Below are positions 37,516-46,065 of a stretch of 64,000 nucleotides of DNA, piece after piece. Within the stretch, counting starts at the first letter, position 1. Each line of letters begins with the position of its first letter. Under the pieces are notes generated by a model. It did not search any database. It was not told the origin of the DNA and saw only the letters and a list, made by a program, of their open reading frames with translations. Source of the DNA: Novosphingobium fluoreni (GTDB lineage Bacteria; Pseudomonadota; Alphaproteobacteria; Sphingomonadales; Sphingomonadaceae); assembly GCF_014196615.1 (NCBI RefSeq), contig NZ_JACIDY010000005.1:62001-126000 (forward strand). Direction: 5' to 3'. Made by a program: the position numbers and the translations under genes.

Positions 37516-38017
37516 AATTCAGGCTTTCAACGATGACTGTTTGCGTAAGGGCAAGAGCCGCTCGGCCATTAGGTAATGTGCGTTGTTCCCCAGTGTCAAC
37601 GAGCACTGTCTCTGAGGATACGGCCGGTTGGTGATGTTTACGAGTGTGCCGATCTGCCACAAGGGCGAGGCGCTTTCAGGTTTGACTCAAAGACTTAGTA
37701 AAGGCTTGCATCGAATGTCGCGCAGCGTCTCGTTGCGGCGACGGCCCGTGCAGGCGCTCATCGCGAACGATATGTCGTTTCACAAGGCATCAAAGATGTG
37801 ATTGTGGCCGCTTGCCGTCGCGGTGCGGATGGCTGAAGGTCCTTTTGTTTGCGTAGATTGTGGCAAGCCGACGGGCTGGGTGACCAGATGCTTGCTTACT
37901 ATCATCAGTGAACCGGACGACCGCACTCAGGGGCCGGTCTTTCTGACATTGCAGGCTAAACCCAATAAGTCCGAACACTATGATTTTGCGTATCCTACTG
38001 TTGAAGAAGGTTTTTTG
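37516..38017. other. Long divergent intergenic region
   Basis: A 502-base gap between the quinone reductase (minus) and the epoxide hydrolase (plus). The frame of the hydrolase is open back to 37802 but that part shows no similarity. The gap holds an inverted pair CGTTG / CAACG around 37581-37601 and the palindrome AACGA-TATG-TCGTT at 37766-37779. Confidence 0.55.
37766..37779. promoter_or_regulatory. Palindromic operator candidate AACGA-N4-TCGTT
   Basis: Reads AACGATATGTCGTT, a perfect dyad with a four-base centre. The same dyad, with a different centre, occurs at 47097-47110 upstream of the TonB receptor. The form suits a TetR- or MarR-type dimer. No regulator gene is in the island, so the binding protein is unknown. 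Confidence 0.5.
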
Positions 38018-39175
38018 ATGACGGCCGTCACGCCATTCAAGATCGCCATCTCCGATGATCGCCTGTCCTGGATCGGGGACCGCGTTCGTTGTTTCGATTG
38101 GGACAGCTTCCCTGACGCTGGTGGTTGGTCCGCGGGTATTGCCAAACAGGCCCTGCGCACGATCACGGACCGCTGGATCGGCGGTTACGACTGGCGCGCC
38201 GAAGAGGCTGTTTTGAATGAGTTGCCGCAGTTTCGGTGCGAGATGGACAAAGGGACTTTGCACTTCATCCATATCCAAACGCCGGGTGGCGCATCGCGCC
38301 CGCCGGTCTTGTTGCTGCATGGATGGCCTGGGTCATTCGCCGAGTTTCGCGACTCGGCCCTCCGCCTGGCCTATCCTGAGCGGTTTGGCGGCGATGCCGC
38401 CGACGCACTGGATCTGGTGATCCCCTCGCTGCCAGGGTTCGGGTTTTCGGGTAAGCCGGCAGGCCCCATCGGCACCCGGACGGTGGCGCGAACTTTACAC
38501 GATTTGATGACCCGGGTGCTTGGCTATGAACGTTACATTGCCCAGGGCGGGGATTGGGGTAGCACCACGGCATCATGGCTGGCACACGACTATCCGGATG
38601 CTTGCGTGGCGCTTCATGTCAACATGATGATCATGGGCCATGCCGGTGTGACTGCTGAAACTGATGAGGAGCGGCAGTACCAAAAGCTGCAGATGAAGTG
38701 GCGCGAAGCGGACGGCGGCTATTCACACATCCAGAGGACCCGCCCGCAAACGCTGGGATTTGCGTTGCAAGATAGTCCGGTGGGAACGGCCGCTTGGATA
38801 CTGGAAAAGTTTGCGATGTGGTCGGACGTGCCTTGGAAAGATGGTGCGCCCGATCTCCTGGCGGGCTATTCGATCGACCATCTGCTGACCAATGTGATGC
38901 TGTATGTCGCTACCGGTACGATAACCACATCGGCCTGGATATATCTCGGCAATTCGAAAGAGAAGGCGTTCCAGCTGGAACATCCGATCACTGTACCTAC
39001 GGCGATGGCATCATTTCCCGATCCTCTGTTCAAGCCGCCGCCCCGCAGCCTGCCGGAAAGAAGCTATAACATCGTGCGTTGGACAGACATGCCCCGCGGC
39101 GGCCATTTCGCCGCGATGGAGCAGCCCGACCTTTTCGCTGACGATGTGCGCGCATTCGCCCTCACTGTCGTGTGA
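38018..39175 (+). CDS. Epoxide hydrolase (EHN-domain alpha/beta hydrolase)
   Basis: A 385-residue protein with an N-terminal epoxide-hydrolase (EHN) domain and an alpha/beta-hydrolase core. The oxyanion motif is HGWPG at 101-105, the nucleophile is D179 in AQGGDWGSTTASW, and the catalytic histidine is in MPRGGHFAAMEQP near the end. EHN-type enzymes open epoxides to vicinal diols, as in juvenile-hormone and microsomal epoxide hydrolases. This would suit epoxides made by the nearby P450. The ATG at 38018 has GAAGAAGG eight bases upstream. DUF1330 follows after 82 bases. Confidence 0.92.
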   Translation: MTAVTPFKIAISDDRLSWIGDRVRCFDWDSFPDAGGWSAGIAKQALRTITDRWIGGYDWRAEEAVLNELPQFRCEMDKGTLHFIHIQTPGGASRPPVLLLHGWPGSFAEFRDSALRLAYPERFGGDAADALDLVIPSLPGFGFSGKPAGPIGTRTVARTLHDLMTRVLGYERYIAQGGDWGSTTASWLAHDYPDACVALHVNMMIMGHAGVTAETDEERQYQKLQMKWREADGGYSHIQRTRPQTLGFALQDSPVGTAAWILEKFAMWSDVPWKDGAPDLLAGYSIDHLLTNVMLYVATGTITTSAWIYLGNSKEKAFQLEHPITVPTAMASFPDPLFKPPPRSLPERSYNIVRWTDMPRGGHFAAMEQPDLFADDVRAFALTVV

Positions 39176-39257
39176 CGATGGGCCCAAGCGGCAAATCGGG
39201 CATTGCTCAGGAACCGAATAATTGGCCCGATGGCCTGATATGTAGACGGAGGTTACG

Positions 39258-39554
39258 ATGACTGCACACATGGTCGCGATGATATATACCGATGATTTCA
39301 GCTGGATCGCTGAGTATTCCGCTAATGTACCAAAAATCGTTGCAAAGTACGGCGGCGAATATGCTTTCACGTCGGCTGGTGCCGTTACAGTAGCCGAGGG
39401 TGACCTGCCTGTCCCCTCAGGCGTTGGCACGTTCAATTTCCCATCGTGCGATGCCATCATGCAATTTTTGAATTCGGAGGAGTATCAGCCGTTCATCGAA
39501 TTGCGAAATCGCCACTCGAAAACACAAATCTTGATATTTGAGGGACGCGCGTAG
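39258..39554 (+). CDS. DUF1330 family protein
   Basis: A 98-residue protein with the ferredoxin-like alpha/beta dimeric barrel pattern of DUF1330: AMIYTDDFSWIAEYSANVPK at the start, YGGEYAFTSAG, then FPSCDAIMQFLNSEEYQPFI and a closing strand KTQILIFEG. GGAGG lies six bases before the ATG, so translation is well supported. The family is often found beside catabolic enzymes, but its function is unknown. It probably shares a transcript with the epoxide hydrolase and ends at a strong hairpin. Confidence 0.85.
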   Translation: MTAHMVAMIYTDDFSWIAEYSANVPKIVAKYGGEYAFTSAGAVTVAEGDLPVPSGVGTFNFPSCDAIMQFLNSEEYQPFIELRNRHSKTQILIFEGRA

Positions 39555-39639
39555 GGCTTTTCTCCCTCAGGAGAAAGAGCAGCAGCGTTAACAGCGCGAC
39601 GTAATCAAATTTCCGAAGGGGTAATGGGGGTGTGATGCA

Positions 39640-39678
39640 CTGATGCACGAGATAGGCCTTGCCTATCCCGTGCATCAG
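39640..39678. terminator. Strong bidirectional hairpin
   Basis: Seventeen-base arms at 39640-39656 and 39662-39678 (CTGATGCACGAGATAGG and its complement with one A-C mismatch) around loop CCTTG. It sits in the 162-base gap between the convergent DUF1330 and SnoaL-like genes. Confidence 0.8.
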
Positions 39679-39716
39679 AATTGCGCTGTCTCGAGGCGGG
39701 GCCGCTATCCCTGCTT

Positions 39717-40127
39717 TCAGGCAGAGACGATCTCGGACAGCGGATGCCCGATGATGCTAGCCAGCCGCCAGTTCGTTCCATCGCCATGGACGATGTACGT
39801 TCCCCCGGTGATTTCTTTTTCTCGTCCGCCAGCATAGTGACGCGCCACTTCGACGCCAGCCAGTGCCGCATGCTCGCCGAGCATCCTGACGGTGCACGAA
39901 ACAAGCTCGCTTCGCAAAAAATCCTGTTCCAGCAGGCCGTTGCGCATAGCGTTCATCTTGTCGATGAATTCGTCAGCGGTAAAGGCTGTGGCGATCGTCG
40001 GACCGATAATCCACGAGAACGGCAGATGGTAAGATGCCACGGCGGTCTCGAAGTCGCCCGCGCTGAACAAGTCGATATAATCGCGCAGGAGGGTTTCTAT
40101 CTCGGCGACGGAATTTTGGTTGGTCAT
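39717..40127 (-). CDS. SnoaL-like (NTF2-superfamily) protein
   Basis: A 136-residue alpha+beta-barrel protein of the NTF2 superfamily: IETLLRDYIDLFSAGDFETA forms the opening helices, FTADEFIDKMNAMRNGL the middle, and GGTYIVHGDGTNWRLASIIG the closing strands. The fold hosts polyketide cyclases, steroid isomerases and limonene-epoxide hydrolases as well as non-enzymes. The residues that decide between these cannot be judged here. It is the last gene of the run P450-ferredoxin-SnoaL, 44 bases after the ferredoxin. GGGAGA lies eight bases before the ATG. Confidence 0.82.
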   Translation of the reverse strand: MTNQNSVAEIETLLRDYIDLFSAGDFETAVASYHLPFSWIIGPTIATAFTADEFIDKMNAMRNGLLEQDFLRSELVSCTVRMLGEHAALAGVEVARHYAGGREKEITGGTYIVHGDGTNWRLASIIGHPLSEIVSA

Positions 40128-40171
40128 CAGGGTATCTCCCGCGCAAATCGGATGCGCTTTTCGCCGCTTTT

Positions 40172-40507
40172 TTAGTATTGCATTTCCGGTATCATGACTT
40201 TCGCACCAGTGAAGTTTTCCTCAAGCTTGATCTGGCAACTGAGGCGGCTGGTAGGGCGTCGCTCGCTGGCTACGATATCGAGCATGTCAACTTCGCCCTC
40301 TGATGGAGCGTCGATCCGGTCGAACGAAGCTTCGTCCAAAAAGACATGGCACGTGCCGCAGGACATCGACCCGCCGCATTCGGCAGCGACGCCTTCGACA
40401 CCGTTATCATAAGCGACCTGCATGACGGTGTCCCCCGTCATGCCTTCCACTTCCTGGCGCTCCCCGGTGAAAGTAACGAATTCAAACCGGACTTTCTGCT
40501 TTTCCAT
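40172..40507 (-). CDS. [2Fe-2S] ferredoxin (putidaredoxin-like)
   Basis: A 111-residue ferredoxin predicted to carry electrons to the P450 encoded directly upstream. The cluster ligands are C44, C50, C53 (AECGGSMSCGTCHVF) and C91 (RLSCQI), the adrenodoxin/putidaredoxin pattern C-x5-C-x2-C-xn-C. The conserved DxxD-like region DMLDIV before the last cysteine matches the P450-docking region of the family. It lies 65 bases after the P450 stop. A dedicated ferredoxin reductase is not present in the window. Confidence 0.93.
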   Translation of the reverse strand: MEKQKVRFEFVTFTGERQEVEGMTGDTVMQVAYDNGVEGVAAECGGSMSCGTCHVFLDEASFDRIDAPSEGEVDMLDIVASERRPTSRLSCQIKLEENFTGAKVMIPEMQY

Positions 40508-40563
40508 GATGATCTCTCTTTAATGGGCCAAGCTTTTTCAAAGCCAGCCCGCAATGTAGCAAT

Positions 40564-40587
40564 TTCAGCCGTTCAGCCGTTCAGCCG
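40564..40587. repeat. Three tandem copies of an 8-base unit at the P450 stop
   Basis: TTCAGCCG is repeated three times head to tail; on the coding (minus) strand the unit is CGGCTGAA and includes the P450 stop codon. Slippage of one unit would change the reading frame at the C-terminus by a residue or two only. Confidence 0.7.
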
Positions 40588-41841
40588 GACGGGCAAGCGG
40601 GTCGGGCCGCGGAACGTCAACACGCCGGCAATCTCGATCTCTTCGTCCGGGATGAGCGTCATGTTGGGAAAAGCCGATGTCAGTTCTTCGATCATCATGC
40701 GGATTTGCATCCGCGCGATCGGTGCACCCATGCAAAAATGAATGCCGTTGCCGAAAGCCACGTGTGACCGCGCGTTCTTGCGCCGAATGTCGAAGTTGTC
40801 ACCGTTCTCATACGTGCCTTCATCGCGACTTGCCGACGCCAGCGAAAGCAGCAGCTTCGTGCCTTTCGGAAGGCTCACGCCGGCAAGTTCGAAGTCCTCT
40901 TTCGCCATGCGTCGCCAAGCCACGACCGAGGAAACATAACGTAGCCCTTCCTCCACCGTGTTCGGGATCAGGGAAGGGTCCTCCACCAGGGCCTGCCAGT
41001 CTTCAGGGCGACGCAGCAATTCGAGCAAAACGTTAGCAGAAGCGTTCGAAGTCGTCTCATGGGCGGCCAGCAGCAACGCGAACGTCAGGCTCTTGATTTC
41101 ATTTTCCGTCAGCCGCGTATCGTCGCCGCCACGGGATGCGAGCAGCCAGCTGGGATAATCATCGCCTGGGTTGACCTTGCGCTGCTCAACCAAGTCGCAG
41201 GAAAAGCGCCAGAAATCCAGCAGGTCGTCCGCCGCGGCCATCTGTTCTTCCCGCGTGGGATGGCCATGCATCAACTTGACGCGCAGTTCAGTCCAAGATT
41301 TGATCCGGCGGGGATCGATGTCCTTTACGCCCAGCAGCAAAAAGGCGATCAGCGCCGGCAGTTCGTAAGTGATCGCGTCGACCAGATCGACGGTGTCCTT
41401 GCCGTTGATGGCCGCGACGTAGCTCTGGACCAAGGCACGGACTTCCGCTTCGAACGATTGCAGCTTCTTCGGATTCAGGAAGCCCTGCACATGGCTGCGG
41501 ATGCGAGTATGCCGGGGCGGATCGCAAGCCACCTGTACACTCTCGTTCGTGAAGCCTTGATCCACCAGATACTGCAGCAATTCTGGCGGCCATGGCACAA
41601 CCGGCTGCGTCGCGACGACGGCGGAGAAACGCTCATGATCGCGCAGAACCGAAATGACGTCCGCGCGCCGCGTTACGACCCAGTAGTCGATCAGCGGCGA
41701 ATAAAAGATTGGTACGTCCTGGCGAAATTCAGCCAGGAGCTGATGCATGCCTTCGTGTTCGAAAGGATGAAATCGCTCACCCGCATCATGCATCGGAACC
41801 CCGGCCGGAATATCGCTATGTTGAAGCTGCGCCTGCGTCAT
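40573..41841 (-). CDS. Cytochrome P450
   Basis: A 422-residue soluble bacterial P450. The I-helix oxygen-activation motif reads LLLAAHETTSNA, the K-helix ExxR is in VEEGLRYVS, and the haem loop is FGNGIHFCMGAPIAR with C370 as proximal ligand. There is no transmembrane anchor. With the ferredoxin gene 65 bases downstream it forms a class I electron-transfer pair. It probably hydroxylates or epoxidises the island's substrate; an epoxide hydrolase is 1.4 kb away. The CYP subfamily cannot be assigned without alignment; CYP108/CYP111-like terpene hydroxylases are possible relatives. Confidence 0.95.
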   Translation of the reverse strand: MTQAQLQHSDIPAGVPMHDAGERFHPFEHEGMHQLLAEFRQDVPIFYSPLIDYWVVTRRADVISVLRDHERFSAVVATQPVVPWPPELLQYLVDQGFTNESVQVACDPPRHTRIRSHVQGFLNPKKLQSFEAEVRALVQSYVAAINGKDTVDLVDAITYELPALIAFLLLGVKDIDPRRIKSWTELRVKLMHGHPTREEQMAAADDLLDFWRFSCDLVEQRKVNPGDDYPSWLLASRGGDDTRLTENEIKSLTFALLLAAHETTSNASANVLLELLRRPEDWQALVEDPSLIPNTVEEGLRYVSSVVAWRRMAKEDFELAGVSLPKGTKLLLSLASASRDEGTYENGDNFDIRRKNARSHVAFGNGIHFCMGAPIARMQIRMMIEELTSAFPNMTLIPDEEIEIAGVLTFRGPTRLPVRLNG

Positions 41842-42386
41842 GGAAATCCATTCACCCTATCATTCGGCCCATCTCTGGGGCCGCTTATTGAACTGGCTGC
41901 CTTCAAAGCTTAGCGATGCCGAACAATCGAACGACAAGACGCAACCGGTGTACCCTTACAAGCTAGAGGCGCGGCAGCAGTGCTCCACAAGGCTTACGGG
42001 ATTTTAGATTTGTTCCTAGTCGATGGGAACCCTAGGCGCTCGACGGCCTATTCCCATCAGCATTCTGATAAACGTGGGGCCACCACAGGAAAGTCCCGGC
42101 CCTGCCTGATGCGATGAGCGGCCAAAAGAGATGCGCGATGCCTTGAAAAGCAGCAGCCGCGACAATCCCATTGGCCTACAATTCTAAAGCGCCTTATTCG
42201 CTGGCCCGCCACGCTATCACCATCTTGATTGGGGTCCCGACAAGTGGCTTCTGCGCGCGACGACCCTTGCTCCGACGCCCGGCACTTGTGTAGTTCCACG
42301 CTCCACTGGAGCTCGCGGGGCTCGATCGGATGTTGGCTGGCATCGCCTTAACCCGGTTATGCCTTGCTTCAAATTAAGGTGTTAAC
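41842..42386. other. Long divergent intergenic region
   Basis: A 545-base gap between the P450 (minus) and the thiolase (plus). A minus-strand open frame at 42057-42299 has no recognisable motif and its neighbouring frames end in stops, so no gene is called; it may be a decayed remnant. A hairpin at 42022-42058 is followed by ATTCTGATAAACGT at 42062, nearly identical to a 14-mer at 47076. Confidence 0.5.
42022..42058. other. Hairpin with internal bulge in the P450/thiolase gap
   Basis: GATGGGAA pairs with TTCCCATC, and after a three-base bulge TAGGC pairs with GCCTA around an eight-base loop. No gene ends nearby, so a leader RNA structure or operator is as likely as a terminator. Confidence 0.35.
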
Positions 42387-43637
42387 GTGCGGTCGGACTC
42401 GGAAGTCTACATTGTCGGCTCGGGGATGACGGCACTCGGAAAGTTTCCGGATCGTCCGCTACGCGCCATGACCGCTATGGCGGTTGACAAGGCCCTGGCC
42501 GATTCCGGGCTGGACAATCCATCCATGATAGAGGCGGCTTGGTTCAGCAACACGCGCCAGGCTCTTCTGGAAGGGCAGAACGGGATCCGGGGCGAAGTGG
42601 CGCTGCGTCACAGCGGGATCACGGGCATCCCGATCACCAATGTTGAGAACGCCTGCGCCAGTGGCAGCACCGGTTTTGCCAATGCACTCGCGTACTTGAA
42701 CGCGGGCATGGGCGATGTCGCACTGGTGGTTGGCGCGGAAAAGATGTTCTTTCCGGACAATCGGGACGGCATGTTCCGGGCCTTTCGCGGCAGTACCGAC
42801 GTGCTGGAATTTGACAGCCAGATCGCCGCTCTGCTCTCACTGGCGGACGGTATGCCGATCCCCGATGGCATTGAACCAGCTGCTGAGCGCAGCGTATTCA
42901 TGGATATCTACGCCGCCTTCGCGCGTTATCACATGGCGCGTTACGGCACGACGCCACACCAGATCGCCGCCGTCGCTGCGAAGAACCATCATCACTCGAC
43001 GATGAATCCGGATGCGCAATATCAGTTCGACATGTCGGTTGAGCAGGTCCTGGCCGATAAGCCGGTGTCTTGGCCTTTCACCCGTGCGATGTGCGCGCCC
43101 ATCAGCGACGGAGCTGCCGCCATGGTGCTGTGTACGGGGGCTGCCCTAAAGCGGTTCAACGCCGATCGCGCCGTGCGCGTGGCGGGCTGCGCGCTCGTCT
43201 CCGCCACGGATCGCAGCCCGGATGACCTGGACAATCACGTCGGCCGCCGCGCCGCGCTCAAGGCGTACGAACAGGCGGGTGTCGGGCCCGATGCCATGTC
43301 GGTAGCCGAAGTGCATGACGCCACTGCTTTTGCGGAAATCCTGCAGGTGGAAAACCTTGGCTTTTGCGCCAGGGGTGACGGTGGGGAAATGGCGACATCC
43401 GGGGCCACGGCTCTGGGTGGGCGCATTCCCGTGAACCCTTCGGGCGGCTTGCTTTCGAAGGGGCACCCGGTCGGAGCGACGGGGATCATTCAGCTTCACG
43501 AATTGGTGACGCAACTTCGCGGGGAGGCCGGGTCCCGGCAAGTAGCTGAGGCGCGCTGGGCGATTGCCGAGAACGGCGGGGGTTTTCTTGGCTACGAAGA
43601 AGCGGCAACAGCTGTCACCATCCTTGGCGGCGCATGA
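42387..43637 (+). CDS. Thiolase-family protein (SCP2-thiolase type)
   Basis: A 416-residue thiolase-fold protein. The nucleophile is C90 in NVENACASGSTGF. The C-terminal HPVGATGIIQLHELVTQLRG holds the catalytic-site histidine region, but the usual second cysteine motif CxG near the end reads ENGGGFLGYEE, as in lipid-transfer-protein/SCP2-type thiolases. Those act as retro-aldolases or thiolases on side-chain CoA esters, for example in steroid catabolism. It starts with GTG at 42387, six bases after AAGGTG. It leads the plus-strand run thiolase-FAH-SDR-VOC-esterase. Confidence 0.88.
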   Translation: MRSDSEVYIVGSGMTALGKFPDRPLRAMTAMAVDKALADSGLDNPSMIEAAWFSNTRQALLEGQNGIRGEVALRHSGITGIPITNVENACASGSTGFANALAYLNAGMGDVALVVGAEKMFFPDNRDGMFRAFRGSTDVLEFDSQIAALLSLADGMPIPDGIEPAAERSVFMDIYAAFARYHMARYGTTPHQIAAVAAKNHHHSTMNPDAQYQFDMSVEQVLADKPVSWPFTRAMCAPISDGAAAMVLCTGAALKRFNADRAVRVAGCALVSATDRSPDDLDNHVGRRAALKAYEQAGVGPDAMSVAEVHDATAFAEILQVENLGFCARGDGGEMATSGATALGGRIPVNPSGGLLSKGHPVGATGIIQLHELVTQLRGEAGSRQVAEARWAIAENGGGFLGYEEAATAVTILGGA

Positions 43638-43671
43638 GCGCCAGATTCACCCGAACTAGAAGGTCTAACCC

Positions 43672-44547
43672 ATGAAACTGACCAGTTATATCGCATCGGA
43701 CGGACGCGAGAGCTGCGGCATCGTGACGGGAAGCGTCGATCAACCCGAGGGCATCATCGACCTTGGCGAGCGCTTTCGTTCGTTGCGTGAACTGCTGGCC
43801 GATCCGGAAGGCTTGGCCTTCGCACGCTCTCAGGCACACGGCGAGGCCAATGTCTCGTTCGCCGACGCTCGGCTGCTGCCCGTCATTCCTGATCCCAGCA
43901 AGATTTTCTGTGTGGGCGTGAATTTCGCAAGTCACGTCAAGGAGACGGGCCGTGAAATGCCCGCCAAGCCGATGATCTTCCTGCGCTTTGCAGAAAGTCA
44001 GGTCGGCGCCAATCAGCCGATGCTTTGCCCGAAGGTGTCCGATCAGTTCGATTATGAAGGCGAACTTGCGGTGATCATCGGGAAGCGTTGCCGCTATGTG
44101 CCTGAGGACGAGGCGCTGGATTACGTGGCGGGCTACTCCTGCTACAACGATGGCAGCGTTCGTGATTGGCAGCGGCATACGCAGCAGTTTTCGCCAGGCA
44201 AGAACTTCGTTGAAACCGGCGCCTTCGGCCCCTGGATGGTGACGCGGGACGAGATCGCTGATGTATCGGCGCTTTCGATGAAGACCCGCCTCAACGGTCA
44301 GGAAGTTCAGGCCGCGACCCTCGACGACCTGATCTTCGACGTCCCGGCACTGGTATCCTATTGCTCGTCCTTCATCACATTGCAGCCGGGTGACGTGATC
44401 ATCTGCGGTACGACCGGCGGCGTCGGCGCGTTTCATAAACCGCCGCTCTGGATGAAAGAGGGCGACACCGTCGAGGTGGAGATTTCGGGTATCGGGATTC
44501 TGCGCAACAGCATCGCCAAGGAAGCGCCGGATTTCGCCATCCTCTGA
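43672..44547 (+). CDS. Fumarylacetoacetate hydrolase family protein
   Basis: A 291-residue FAH-family enzyme. Metal-binding residues lie in DYEGELAVIIG and, further on, SCYNDGSVRDWQ. The family stretches KIFCVGVNFASHVKETG and GDVIICGTTGGVG are present. Members cleave or hydrate 2-keto-diacids or decarboxylate oxaloacetate-like products after ring opening. In this operon it could handle a ring-fission product from the neighbouring dioxygenase-like protein. The ATG has AGAAGG eight bases upstream, 34 bases after the thiolase stop. Confidence 0.9.
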   Translation: MKLTSYIASDGRESCGIVTGSVDQPEGIIDLGERFRSLRELLADPEGLAFARSQAHGEANVSFADARLLPVIPDPSKIFCVGVNFASHVKETGREMPAKPMIFLRFAESQVGANQPMLCPKVSDQFDYEGELAVIIGKRCRYVPEDEALDYVAGYSCYNDGSVRDWQRHTQQFSPGKNFVETGAFGPWMVTRDEIADVSALSMKTRLNGQEVQAATLDDLIFDVPALVSYCSSFITLQPGDVIICGTTGGVGAFHKPPLWMKEGDTVEVEISGIGILRNSIAKEAPDFAIL

Positions 44548-44592
44548 AGTGCGGCCGCATCACCCAGTCTATTCAGGTTTTAGGAGCAGGTC

Positions 44593-45363
44593 ATGGAAAA
44601 GCGCCATGCTGGAAAAGTTGCGGTAATCAGTGGAGCTGCCGCCGGAATCGGTCGTGCCTTTGCGGTACGGCTCGCCAAGGAAGGGGCCGATGTCGCGATC
44701 GTGGACATTAATGACGCTGGCCACACCCTCAATGAGGTCAAGGCTACTGGCGCAAAGGCAGCTGCATTCCGGTGCGACGTTGCTGTGCCCGACGACATCC
44801 TGCGACTGGGTGACGATGTAGAGGCCGCATTTGGCCGCTGCGACATGCTGATCAACAACGCTGGCGTTTTTCCCAGCCGTCCGTTCGCGGATATCGAGTT
44901 GGAAGACTGGCGGCGGATGCTGTCGATCAACCTCGATTCCGTGTTTCTGATGTCAAAGCGGTTTGTTCCGGGCATGCGGGAGCGCAAGTGGGGTCGCGTC
45001 GTCAACATGGCTTCGAACAGCTTCGGCCAAGTCGCTCCGGGTTTGACCCACTATATCGCGGCAAAGGGCGGTGTGATCGGCTTTACTCGCGCCCTGGCTA
45101 GCGAGCTCGGTCCTGAAGGAATCACGGTCAACGCCATCGCGCCTGGCTTCACCCGTACCGAGGGTACGCTTGCGCGCGAACCAAACTTTCGTGGCCTCAC
45201 GTCAGAGCAACTGTATGGCATTCTGGCGGAACGCCAGGCCATTCCGCGCCCGCCTACGCCCGAGGACATGGCCGGCACGCTGTCGTACCTGGTCAGTTCC
45301 GATGCGGACCTGATCACCGCGCAGACTTTCTATGTCGATGGCGGCTTGGTCCGCGCCTCGTAA
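44593..45363 (+). CDS. Short-chain dehydrogenase/reductase
   Basis: A 256-residue classical SDR. The cofactor motif is ISGAAAGIGRAFAVRLA, the structural motif LINNAGVFPS, and the catalytic part NMASNSFGQVAPGLTHYIAAK (serine and Y-x3-K). The C-terminal LITAQTFYVDGGLVRAS is typical. AGGAG lies six bases before the ATG, and the gene is 45 bases after the FAH gene. The substrate is unknown; context suggests oxidation of a ring alcohol or beta-hydroxyacyl intermediate. Confidence 0.92.
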   Translation: MEKRHAGKVAVISGAAAGIGRAFAVRLAKEGADVAIVDINDAGHTLNEVKATGAKAAAFRCDVAVPDDILRLGDDVEAAFGRCDMLINNAGVFPSRPFADIELEDWRRMLSINLDSVFLMSKRFVPGMRERKWGRVVNMASNSFGQVAPGLTHYIAAKGGVIGFTRALASELGPEGITVNAIAPGFTRTEGTLAREPNFRGLTSEQLYGILAERQAIPRPPTPEDMAGTLSYLVSSDADLITAQTFYVDGGLVRAS

Positions 45364-45427
45364 GACCGCCGAGCCTGCAGGTGCGAATGACAGCACGATA
45401 CCCGACGAACTGAGAAAGACTGTCCCG

Positions 45428-45997
45428 ATGACGATCTCACCTCCCGACGCACAGTTTCGCCATGTTGGGCTCTATGTCCGTGACCTTGATGCCATGGTCG
45501 CGTTCTATAAGAGCGTGCTGGGCATGGTCGTGACCGATCAGGGTCCGACGCAGCGTGGTGGGCGGATCGTCTTTCTCAGCCGCAGCCCTCTGGAGCATCA
45601 TCAGCTGGTGCTGGTAGAGGGTCGTGACGATGCCATGGGCGTCGGCCTGATCAATCAGCTATCCTTCCGATTGTCGTCTTTGAAAGATCTCCAAACTTTT
45701 AACGAGATCTTCAAAACTGAAGGTGTCCGCGTCGATCGCACGATGAACCATGGCAACGCCTGGAGCATCTATTGCTACGATCCCGAGGAGAACCGGCTTG
45801 AGCTCTACGCCGGTTCTCCCTGGTATATCGCGCAGCCCTGCGCAGAACCGCTCGATCTGGACGAATCGGAAGAGGTTTTGATGGCGCAGACCGAGGCCCT
45901 TGTCCGCGCCGATCCTACGTTCATGTTGAAAGCGGACTGGGCGAAGCGCCAGGCGGCGGCCGTCGGTGTGGATCCAGCAACTATCGATGTGGATTGA
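45428..45997 (+). CDS. VOC-superfamily protein (glyoxalase/extradiol dioxygenase fold)
   Basis: A 189-residue single vicinal-oxygen-chelate module. Potential metal ligands are the histidine in FRHVGLYVRDLDAMVAFYKS, a histidine in EHHQLVLVEG or DRTMNHGNAWSIY, and the glutamate in NRLELYAGSPW. This 2-His-1-Glu layout is that of extradiol dioxygenases and glyoxalases. It is shorter than the two-domain BphC/HsaC enzymes. The helical C-terminus (residues about 150-189) is extra. The ATG at 45428 was chosen because similarity begins there; the frame is open to 45332, overlapping the SDR. Ring cleavage is plausible but not shown. Confidence 0.82.
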   Translation: MTISPPDAQFRHVGLYVRDLDAMVAFYKSVLGMVVTDQGPTQRGGRIVFLSRSPLEHHQLVLVEGRDDAMGVGLINQLSFRLSSLKDLQTFNEIFKTEGVRVDRTMNHGNAWSIYCYDPEENRLELYAGSPWYIAQPCAEPLDLDESEEVLMAQTEALVRADPTFMLKADWAKRQAAAVGVDPATIDVD

Positions 45998-46065
45998 GCT
46001 AGCACCGATTACTGCGCAGCCGGCGTCTATCGACCGGGCGCATCAAGATATAAGAGGATGACCGT

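Noticed and set aside
42057..42299. An 80-codon minus-strand frame between the P450 and thiolase genes
   Set aside because: No similarity recognised, no ribosome-binding site and a low-complexity product; kept only as possible decayed sequence in the gap entry.
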